From the NCBI GenBank assembly GCA_016928995.1, contig JAFGJS010000069.1, positions 1-36,318 of the forward strand: a DNA stretch of 36,318 nucleotides, read 5' to 3'. The notes under the pieces are model-generated. The model did no database searches, was not told where the DNA came from, and saw nothing but the letters and a program-made list of their open reading frames with translations. The position numbers and the translations under genes are program-made. The DNA is from Candidatus Sumerlaeota bacterium (GTDB lineage Bacteria; Sumerlaeota; Sumerlaeia; JAFGJS01). This document shows positions 17,545 to 24,662 of this stretch, in pieces; position 1 is the first letter of the stretch; every line of letters begins with the position of its first letter.

Positions 17545-18297
17545 TCATAGCGCCTTGAGTTTTTCCATCGTGAGCTGAAAAACCTGATCCGGGGCGCCGG
17601 AGGCGTCGATGGAAATCAGCAGCCCACGCTCGCGATAATAATCTTCGAGCGGGCAGGTGCTTTCGCGATAGGCTTCCAGCCGGACCTTGATCGATTCAGG
17701 TTGGTCGTCGTCGCGGGTATAGAGCTCGCCGCCGCATTTATCGCAAACGCCTTCTTTTTGCGGTGGACCGAAAGTCATGTGGCAGGTCCATCCGCAGCCG
17801 CGGCAGGTGCGGCGTCCGCCGAGGCGCAGCAGCACGTCATCCATCGTCAGTTCGTAGTTCAACACGCCGTCAAGCTGCACATCGCAGTCTTTGAGCATCT
17901 CGACCAAGGCGTCCGCCTGCACCACCGTGCGCGGGAAGCCGTCCAGCAGGAAGCCGTAGGGGCTCTTCAGGCAGCCGATGCGTTCGCGCACCAGGCCGAT
18001 GACCGTGGCGCTGGGAACGAGCAGGCCTTGCTTCATATAGGAAAGCGCCTCTTTCATCGCGGGGCTGGCGTTCTCCTCGCCGGATTTGAGCGCGGCGCGA
18101 AAGACGTCGCCCGTGGAAAGTTGGCGCGCCTGGGTGGACTGCACGAGTTTCTCGGCTTGCGTGCCCTTTCCCGCGCCCGGGGCGCCCAGCAGGATCAGAC
18201 GATACGCGCGCTCCGGTTTTTGCGCGGAGGGATCGAGCGTCTCCTCACCGCCAAAGAGCCATGCATCTCGCGCGCTGACATTTTCTGTGTTTCCCAT
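17545..18297 (-). CDS. adk: Adenylate kinase with zinc-type lid and N-terminal extension
   Basis: 250 residues. Adk interconverts ATP plus AMP with two ADP. The P-loop GAPGAGKGT is at 38-46, the AMP-binding region has STGDVFRAAL, and DGFPRT is at 119-124. The LID carries Cys165, Cys168, Cys185 and Cys188 (CRGCG, CDKCGGELY), the four-cysteine zinc type, plus an extra Cys172. The catalytic core starts near residue 31; the preceding 30 residues (including DAWLFGGEE) are not part of the standard enzyme. The ATG at 18297 has a good AGGAGA ribosome site 7 bases upstream, so the extension is likely real. An internal start is not supported, because no methionine lies near residue 30. The spacer upstream holds the inverted-repeat remnant listed separately. 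Confidence 0.94.
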   Translation of the reverse strand: MGNTENVSARDAWLFGGEETLDPSAQKPERAYRLILLGAPGAGKGTQAEKLVQSTQARQLSTGDVFRAALKSGEENASPAMKEALSYMKQGLLVPSATVIGLVRERIGCLKSPYGFLLDGFPRTVVQADALVEMLKDCDVQLDGVLNYELTMDDVLLRLGGRRTCRGCGWTCHMTFGPPQKEGVCDKCGGELYTRDDDQPESIKVRLEAYRESTCPLEDYYRERGLLISIDASGAPDQVFQLTMEKLKAL

Positions 18298-18669
18298 TGT
18301 GAATCTCCTGGATTGATAAGTGCAGCGCCCTTGCGCCGGTTGAAAGCGCTAAGCAACGCAAACGGAATATTGTAGTGATCGTGGCGATCAATAATCGTAA
18401 CAAGCGGCTGGATGTTGCCAGCGGAGATCAGTCAAATCAACCGAAAAAGAGCATGGACATTTCTTGCTCTTGCTCTTGCTCTCAATCGGGTTCCGGGCTT
18501 CGTGCTCCGGGTTCGGGGAATTAGGAATGAATGGCCGACACCGCAATCGAGAAACTTACGACCGCATCGTGATTTCAGAGCAAAAGATAGAGCATGAGCA
18601 AAAAATGACACGGGAAAAAATCAAGACACTCTCGCGTAAGACCTGTCTGGACGTTTTTTTTTATGTTTG
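18298..18669. other. 372-bp spacer with decayed repeats
   Basis: This lies between adk and the prenyl synthase, both on the minus strand. Short ORFs here have no credible start site or family. The notable content is an imperfect inverted repeat (separate entry), a CCGGGTT-like duplicated phrase (18489-18518), and a nine-T tract at 18654-18662, which is on the wrong strand to terminate either neighbour. Confidence 0.4.
18458..18607. repeat. 150-bp spacer element with imperfect inverted ends
   Basis: The reverse complement of 18458-18476 and the sequence 18589-18607 agree at 17 of 19 bases (AGAGCA-GAGCA-ATG pattern). The left end also contains a TTGCTC hexamer repeated three times in tandem (18464-18481). 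There is no ORF. It resembles a degraded short mobile or palindromic repeat, distinct in sequence from the one at 8407-8652. Confidence 0.35.
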
Positions 18670-19758
18670 CTAATAGTCGCGGTTGACGACGTAGTTGGCG
18701 AGGTCGAGGAGGAAGTCGCGATCTTTGCTGGCGGGGAGCGGGTGGATCGATTCGGCGGCGCGACGGGCGAAGTCGGCGGCGATGCGGCGCGAGTATTCGA
18801 TGGCGTCGTAGCGCAGGACGGTTTCGATGACGGCACGCGTGTCGAGCGTTGCGCCTTCGGGCTGGGATGATCCGCCGAGTTCGAGCTGCGCCGTCAGGAA
18901 ATCGCGATCCTTGCGATCCGCGACCTGCAAGGCGTGAATCAACGGCAGGGTCTGTTTGCCGCAGGCCACGTCGGCGCCGATGCCCTTGCCCCATTGCCCG
19001 CTTTCCGCAACGTAATCGAGGGTGTCGTCGGTGATCTGGAAGGCCATGCCAAAGCATCGGCCAAATTCGCCCAAACGTTGCAGCGTGTCGTCCCCGGCGC
19101 CGGCCAGGATGCCGCCGAGTTTCATCGCGACGCTGAAGAGATTCGCGGTTTTGGCTTCGATCACATGGTAATAATCATCCGGTGTGAGGATGTCGCGTTC
19201 TTTTTGCAACTGGAACATTTCGCCTTCACACATGAAGGCGGTGGACTCGGCGATGAGCGCCGTGCCGCGCGGATCGAGCTCTTCGACGAAAAGGGAGTAT
19301 CCGCGGGAATAAAGAAAGTCGGCCATCAGGATCGCGATGGAATTATTCCACTTCGCATTGACGCTGGGGCGTCCCCTGCGGGAATCGGCGCGGTCGATCA
19401 CATCATCGTGCAGGAGGGTCGCCAAATGGATCAGTTCGATGGCGGCGGCCACGCGCGTATGACTTTGACCCTGATAGCCGCAAGCGCGAGCGGCGAACAG
19501 ATGCATAGCCGCGCGCAGGCGTTTGCTCTTCGCCTCGCGCAGATAATCCCCCACCTCGCGAGTAAGCCGGGTTTCCGTGGCCATGGCCGCTTCGATGTGC
19601 CGGGACACCAGCCGGAATTCCTCCCGAAGGCAGCCTTGGATCCGTTCGAGAATGCGCGCCGCGTCATGAGTCTGGCGCCAGCGTTGCCGGAGTGAAAGCG
19701 ACATAGTGACGCCAATTATCTGGCGCCAAACGATAAAGTCAAACACGAAGTCATTCAT
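18670..19758 (-). CDS. Long-chain polyprenyl diphosphate synthase
   Basis: 362 residues (ispB/hepT-like trans-prenyltransferase). It condenses isopentenyl diphosphate onto an allylic primer to make the quinone side chain. The first aspartate motif is DDVID at 118-122 (LLHDDVIDRADSRRGRPS). The second is DDTLD at 244-248 (AFQITDDTLDY). Also typical are NAKWNNSIAILMADFLY, a region after the second motif with Lys in GKQTLPLI, and the C-terminal FLLDLANYVVNRDY. The usual GGKRLRP motif near the N-terminus reads AKSKRLRAA, so the two glycines are missing. An internal ATG at 19704 (residue 19) would give a more standard length; neither start has a clear ribosome site. Chain length cannot be fixed, but the sequence favours the octaprenyl/heptaprenyl type. 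Confidence 0.88.
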   Translation of the reverse strand: MNDFVFDFIVWRQIIGVTMSLSLRQRWRQTHDAARILERIQGCLREEFRLVSRHIEAAMATETRLTREVGDYLREAKSKRLRAAMHLFAARACGYQGQSHTRVAAAIELIHLATLLHDDVIDRADSRRGRPSVNAKWNNSIAILMADFLYSRGYSLFVEELDPRGTALIAESTAFMCEGEMFQLQKERDILTPDDYYHVIEAKTANLFSVAMKLGGILAGAGDDTLQRLGEFGRCFGMAFQITDDTLDYVAESGQWGKGIGADVACGKQTLPLIHALQVADRKDRDFLTAQLELGGSSQPEGATLDTRAVIETVLRYDAIEYSRRIAADFARRAAESIHPLPASKDRDFLLDLANYVVNRDY

Positions 19759-19961
19759 GTAACGGGCAATTTTCGTTTAGCAACGGATCCGCCAGCGTGA
19801 AAATCCAAAAAACCCAACATCGCGCCAACGCCGCTGATCATGCTTGCAACACATCCCGATTTGCCGTAAAGATGGACCTAATATGAACCGATAAAAATAA
19901 AACGGCGGCAAAAACGGCTGTTGGGAACATTGTTTTTGCCGACGCAGGAATATTTTATTTG

Positions 19962-20918
19962 ATGAAACCGGAACGCGAGTCTGGACCAGTGGCGTCCATT
20001 CAAATTGATTTGGATGGAGTGTGGGCTATCCGGCGTTGCTATGGCGATCGTTCGCTCTCGCCGGAGGACGCTGACGCGGTGTATAGCGAGGGCTTGCCGC
20101 GCTGGCTGGATTTGCTCGATGAGCTGGAACTGCGCGCCTCCTTTTTCGCGGTTGGCCGGGACGCGCAGGCGGACTGGAAGGCGGAGCTCCTGCGTCAAAC
20201 TGTGCAACGGGGACATGAGATCGGCAATCATTCGATGACCCATCCACTGGATCTGGCTTCCTTGCCGCAGGATGCGCTGGAAAGCGAGGTGTGTTCGGCG
20301 CAACGGGCGTTGAACGCGGCGACGGGTTTCCATCCTCGCGGATTCAAGGCGCCAGGATATTCGATCTCGGACGCACTGATCCGGCTGCTGGATGAGCGCG
20401 GTTTCGTCTACGACGCTTCTCTGTTTTCCACGCCCTGGGGCGGAGCGATGCGCGGCTTGACGCGCTGGCTTTCCCATGGAAAGGGCGAGAACTCCGGCAC
20501 GCAATATGGCGGGAATTGGAGCGGAGGGCGTTTCCTGACGCCGCGCGTCGTCGGCGCCGGACGCGGATTGCTGGAAGCGCCGGTATGCGTGACGCCATTC
20601 TTGCGCTTGCCGTTTCACGGCGGCATTGCGCTGGCGCTGGGCGAGGGCTATTTCCGCCGTTGCCTGGACGCCTGCCGTCGTGCGGAGCTGCCGTTGAATT
20701 ACACGCTGCATGGCGTGGATCTGACGGGCCTTGGCGCGAAGGAATTGACCGGCGGCCGGGGCGGATGGTTTTTCCGGCATGACGCGGAAAATCGCCGGCG
20801 CCGTGTTAAAGACATCTTGCGCCTCATTCAGGAAAGATATAAAATTTTACCAGTCTTGGACGCGACGCAATTATGGAAATCGGCCTTTTTGAAAGAAAAT
20901 TCGGCTTCGGATCGCTGA
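19962..20918 (+). CDS. Polysaccharide deacetylase (NodB-fold, CE4-like)
   Basis: 318 residues from the ATG at 19962; a TTG one codon earlier is less likely. CE4-type enzymes use a metal to remove acetyl (or related) groups from polysaccharides. Motif 1 is IQIDLDG with Asp16 and Asp18. Motif 2 is HEIGNHSMTHP, with metal ligands His90 and His94. Motif 3 is FKAPGYSIS (128-136), where the usual Arg is Lys. YDASLFSTP and the terminal LHGVDL His complete the family pattern. There is no signal peptide, so it probably acts inside the cell, for example on lipid-linked sugars; this resembles the DUF3473/PuuE-like group. The extended C-terminus (RRRRVKDIL, YKILPVLDATQLW) is typical of that group. Substrate unknown. 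Confidence 0.85.
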   Translation: MKPERESGPVASIQIDLDGVWAIRRCYGDRSLSPEDADAVYSEGLPRWLDLLDELELRASFFAVGRDAQADWKAELLRQTVQRGHEIGNHSMTHPLDLASLPQDALESEVCSAQRALNAATGFHPRGFKAPGYSISDALIRLLDERGFVYDASLFSTPWGGAMRGLTRWLSHGKGENSGTQYGGNWSGGRFLTPRVVGAGRGLLEAPVCVTPFLRLPFHGGIALALGEGYFRRCLDACRRAELPLNYTLHGVDLTGLGAKELTGGRGGWFFRHDAENRRRRVKDILRLIQERYKILPVLDATQLWKSAFLKENSASDR

Positions 20919-20959
20919 ACGCCGGAGACCTGGAGTTGTGCAAAGGATGTGAATTTCTA

Positions 20960-20987
20960 TTGACGTGGGCAATAAATCCAGTATCTT
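20960..20987 (+). promoter_or_regulatory. Candidate promoter upstream of the SPOR/LamG membrane protein
   Basis: TTGACG (20960-20965), a 16-bp spacer and TATCTT (20982-20987) form a plausible sigma-70-like promoter. It would give a leader of about 220 nt before the ATG at 21213. The rest of the 294-bp spacer (20919-21212) is AT-richer than its surroundings and shows no gene; a short plus-strand ORF from 20996 has no family resemblance. Confidence 0.35.
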
Positions 20988-21212
20988 GAATCTGCTTGGT
21001 TCACTCGGTTGAGATTTTGGCAAGATTCTGGAAAGGAAACGCTGCGATGGGTTTCTTTTTGGTTTTGATGGTTACGGAGCAGCTTAAACGGCCGACTCCG
21101 TCCAAAAAAAATCCCAATCATGAAAAACGATCTCAGCGTTTCTTGAACCGGCGAAACCAAAACGAAAAAACAGTTTGTATTTTTAGATTCTATCTTTGAC
21201 CAGGAAAAATGC

Positions 21213-24200
21213 ATGAAAATGAAGCATCGAATCACGAATCGGCTGGCGCTCCTGATTCTGACGCTGGCGACGATCCCCTGGGGCTCTGTCTCTGCACAAA
21301 ACGCGATTCTGTTCTCGGACACCTTCGACAATGAAGAGGAAGGAAGCCGTCCGCAGAGCTGGAGCGTGGTTGAAGCGGACGTTCCCGCTTCACGCTATTG
21401 GTACATCAAGGACAAGCAGTACTACACCGGCGAGGGCGACAACATCGGCGGCGACCGGTTAAGCTTTTCCGTCATTAAGGATGTCATCGGCAAAAACTGG
21501 ACGGACTACGAAATCCGCGTGAATTTCTGGATGCCGGACAACAGCGGCCAGCTGCTGGTTGTCGGGCGCTGGCAGGATCGCAGCAATCATTACCGGCTGT
21601 TTCTGCGCAGCAGCGGCTCCGGGCGGCAACTCGGCATTCAACGGATGAAGAACAACGATCTGGAATCGCTGGGGCTGGCGATTGACGGGACTAACGGCGT
21701 GTCGATTCCCAAATTCGAAAGCGCGCAATCGAAAGCGGAAAGTCATGAACTCGTTTTACGCTTCGAAGGTTCGACGCTGACGGCCAAACTCGACGGCCGG
21801 ATGTATTTGACGGCGAATGACGACGCCTTCCATATGGGCCAGGCCGGACTGGGCATTTGGTTCAACGAAGTCTATTTTGACAATGTGCAGGTCAGTTCGC
21901 TGGGCGAGGGCGGCGCAGCGGGGAAATACACCGTTTATCGCATCATCGTGCTGCCCAACGCCACATTCGATGACGCCACTCAATTCAAACAGTTGCTCTC
22001 CAATCAGGGGATCATCGACGTTGAAATGGTCTCCGACGAAGAGGGAAAATTCAATGTCGTGGTCGGCACTTGCTCCACGATGGAAGAAGCTGTGCGGCGG
22101 CGAGCCGTGCTGGAAAGCAGCGGCGTGCTGGTCCATGCGATCAAATCGGTTGAATACGAACGCAAGGGAGTGGAACAGACGCTGAAAATACAAGTGGATC
22201 AAGTTCCCAGCCGCGACGAAGCGCAACGCGTGAAGCGTTCGCTGGAAGCGGACGGCTTCCGACCGGTTTACATCGTCGATCAAAAAGCGCCGCCATATTT
22301 GATCTGCGTCGGCGAGTTCCGCGAGGCTGCGCGCAACGAAGCGGAAGACATGCGGCAAAAGCTCATCCGCTCGGGATACTCGCAAACCCGCATCGTCCGG
22401 TCAGAATTGCACAACATGGACATAGTGAATGATAAAGCCGTGCAGGGCGAGCCGGAAATCGACTCGGATGCGCTTCGCAAACTGATCAATGATAACAAGG
22501 ATGTCTGGGAGGAACTCACCAGAGACCAGCAGAAACAAATGCGCGACATCCTGGAAAGAGAAGTTGATCAGAAGATCGAAAAGAAATTTATCGAAAAAGA
22601 CAAAGAATACCAGAGTTTGATCAAACAGCTGGATGAGCGTCAGAGAAAGGTCTTCGAAGAACTCCGAGACCAGATTCGACAGAGCAAGGAACAGTCCGTT
22701 GAACAACAGCGCCACATCACCGAGATGGTCAATGAGATCAACGATTTCATCACGGCGGGCCGCTGGGATGAGGCAAGCGCTTTATTCGAGCAGATGAAAA
22801 CCGATGCGCCGAATGACGGCCGCATTCCCGAACTGGAGCGTAAAATCAGCTGGCGCCAGGCTGAAGATCCGATGGTGGTGCAGGCCGGTCTGGACAAGGA
22901 GCGCGAAAGGCAAATCGCTTCTCAACTGGCCAATTTGATTACGATGGCTCAACTGTCGGCGCAGGATAAAGATTATCCGGAAGCCATCAGAAACATGAGC
23001 CAATACATCGGGATGACCACGGATCCCGTGAAGAAAAAAGAAGGCCAACAGCTCAAAAAACACTATGAAGAACTGCAGGAACAGCAAGAACGCATCGAGC
23101 GAGAGATAGGCGCGGGCGACCAGATTAAAATCGAGCAGACATTCAAAATCTTGATGGTTGTCGTAGGAATCGTCGGCGCGCTTCTGGTTCTGGTGATCCT
23201 GCTGATGGTGCTGAGCAGCATCAAGCGCCGCCGTGAACGCAATGAGCTGCGCGCCACGCTGCAAAGCCTGTCGATGAAGCCGATGGTGGAGCTGCAGGGC
23301 GAAGCCATGGGCGGCGCCAAAGCGCCAGGAAAGACTCTGAGCGACGGCTCGGCGCCTGCGGTCGCCCGCCTCGAATCGAGCCAGTCCGACGAGGATTACA
23401 GCCAATACGAGATGGAGGAAGAAGAGGACACGTACAGCGGCATGGAAGAGGCCGAACTGGACGCCTCCGATCTTGAACGGACGCAGTTCGACATGGCAAA
23501 CGCAGCCGGCGACGAGTCACAAGACCTGGAGCAGGCTGACGACCAAGACCTGTACGCTGAGTCCGAGGAAGAAGAATTACCGGTCGGCGCCGAAGCCTCC
23601 ACGGATCAGTCCGGTTCTGGAGATGATGGGGACATCATGCTCGATATCGAAGAGCTGGAAGATGAGGAACTCCAGATCTCCACTGGCAAACAACCCACGG
23701 AATCGGTGACTGCCTCCGCCGAGGCGCTGCCGATCGGCTTGGAACTCGAAGGAGTGAACACCGAGGAAAACATCACTGTGGATCCCAAGGCCGCGTTGGA
23801 AAGCGACGTGGAGCAAACGGCGCTTCTGCCGGAAGACGATATGCCGGTGCTCGACGACAGCGGCCCGATGAAACCGCCCGTGCACACCGCGCCGCCCGTT
23901 GCAGCGCAGTCCGGCTTGATTTTCGCGCAGGACTTCCGCGAGGAGCTCGTGGGCAACGTGCCGCGCGGCTGGCAAGGCGAGTTTGATTTCGCGTCGCTGC
24001 AAGTGGCGGATGAAAGCCCGCCAAACGGCAGCAGCCGCTACATGCTGTTTGAAAAACCGCGAGGCGACGGACGGGCGTATTGCTACACGACATTCGACGA
24101 TGTGAAAGGCCGGGTGCGGGTTGAATTCGATCTGCGCTGCAACGACAAAAACAAATACCTGCTCGGTTTTTACATTGAAAAGGATCAGGATTTCAAAAAC

Positions 24201-24479
24201 TCCATTCACACCGTGATCCATCGCGCCGCAAGCCAGACATCGCCGATGCTGCGCATTCATGGCGTTCCAGTGCCGTATGAGATGGGCAAGTGGGTGAATG
24301 TGCGTTATGACATCAACTTGGGCAATGGAACGTTGAACGGATACGTAAACGGTCAAATGGTGGCGTCCAGCGTGCGTCTGGACACCAACCCGGGCAGCCT
24401 GAACACGCTGGCGATCCGCGACAACAATCCGACAACGGGCGTATTGTTGATCGGCAACATCCGCATCTCCCGCTTTTAA
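21213..24479 (+). CDS. Single-pass membrane protein: LamG-like, 2x SPOR-like, coiled coil, TM, acidic linker, LamG-like
   Basis: 1088 residues. The ATG at 21213 has an AGGA site 7 bases upstream. A signal peptide ends near SVSAQ (about 29). Residues 31-230 form a LamG/DUF1080-like beta sandwich (ILFSDTFDNEEEGSRP to VYFDNVQVSSLG). Residues 238-315 and 323-398 read as SPOR-like modules, each ending in a V-x-V-G pattern (NVVVGTCSTMEEA; YLICVGEFREAARNEAE). SPOR domains bind glycan strands lacking stem peptides. A charged coiled-coil region follows (about 410-643). One transmembrane helix (about 646-670) is followed by KRRRER, placing the C-terminus in the cytoplasm. Residues about 722-876 are very acidic, with DIEELEDEEL at 811-820 and two ERTQF/EQTALL-type threonine sites (757, 869). 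Residues 901-1088 form a second LamG-like domain. The giant TPR gene follows after a terminator-like hairpin. Domains are assigned by eye. Confidence 0.8.
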   Translation: MKMKHRITNRLALLILTLATIPWGSVSAQNAILFSDTFDNEEEGSRPQSWSVVEADVPASRYWYIKDKQYYTGEGDNIGGDRLSFSVIKDVIGKNWTDYEIRVNFWMPDNSGQLLVVGRWQDRSNHYRLFLRSSGSGRQLGIQRMKNNDLESLGLAIDGTNGVSIPKFESAQSKAESHELVLRFEGSTLTAKLDGRMYLTANDDAFHMGQAGLGIWFNEVYFDNVQVSSLGEGGAAGKYTVYRIIVLPNATFDDATQFKQLLSNQGIIDVEMVSDEEGKFNVVVGTCSTMEEAVRRRAVLESSGVLVHAIKSVEYERKGVEQTLKIQVDQVPSRDEAQRVKRSLEADGFRPVYIVDQKAPPYLICVGEFREAARNEAEDMRQKLIRSGYSQTRIVRSELHNMDIVNDKAVQGEPEIDSDALRKLINDNKDVWEELTRDQQKQMRDILEREVDQKIEKKFIEKDKEYQSLIKQLDERQRKVFEELRDQIRQSKEQSVEQQRHITEMVNEINDFITAGRWDEASALFEQMKTDAPNDGRIPELERKISWRQAEDPMVVQAGLDKERERQIASQLANLITMAQLSAQDKDYPEAIRNMSQYIGMTTDPVKKKEGQQLKKHYEELQEQQERIEREIGAGDQIKIEQTFKILMVVVGIVGALLVLVILLMVLSSIKRRRERNELRATLQSLSMKPMVELQGEAMGGAKAPGKTLSDGSAPAVARLESSQSDEDYSQYEMEEEEDTYSGMEEAELDASDLERTQFDMANAAGDESQDLEQADDQDLYAESEEEELPVGAEASTDQSGSGDDGDIMLDIEELEDEELQISTGKQPTESVTASAEALPIGLELEGVNTEENITVDPKAALESDVEQTALLPEDDMPVLDDSGPMKPPVHTAPPVAAQSGLIFAQDFREELVGNVPRGWQGEFDFASLQVADESPPNGSSRYMLFEKPRGDGRAYCYTTFDDVKGRVRVEFDLRCNDKNKYLLGFYIEKDQDFKNSIHTVIHRAASQTSPMLRIHGVPVPYEMGKWVNVRYDINLGNGTLNGYVNGQMVASSVRLDTNPGSLNTLAIRDNNPTTGVLLIGNIRISRF

Positions 24480-24524
24480 CAGGCGCCTCGAAACGCCTGT
24501 GATCCCGGCGGAACGGATTATACG

Positions 24525-24579
24525 AATCGGCAGTCCGCGCGACGGCAGTCCGGCGCCGCAGTGCGGACTGCCGATTTTT
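24525..24579 (+). terminator. Intrinsic terminator or attenuator with duplicated 5' arm
   Basis: AATCGGCAGTCCGC (24525-24538) pairs perfectly, over 14 bp, with GCGGACTGCCGATT (24563-24576), and a run of five T (24575-24579) closes the structure. A second copy of CGGCAGTCCG (24543-24552) lies in the loop and can pair with the same 3' arm, giving a shorter alternative hairpin. A smaller hairpin, CAGGCG...CGCCTG (24480-24499), directly follows the stop codon of the membrane protein gene. The spacer 24480-24662 contains nothing else of note. Confidence 0.7.
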
Positions 24580-24662
24580 GACGCTGATCCAGGCCGGCGC
24601 AGAACCACGGAAAACCAGACAGGGACAGACGCTGTAAATTCGATGGTGGATTCACTGACGCG

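Noticed and set aside
20957-21331. 124-codon minus-strand frame over the spacer and start of the membrane protein gene
   Set aside because: It overlaps the signal peptide coding region and a candidate promoter and has no family resemblance.
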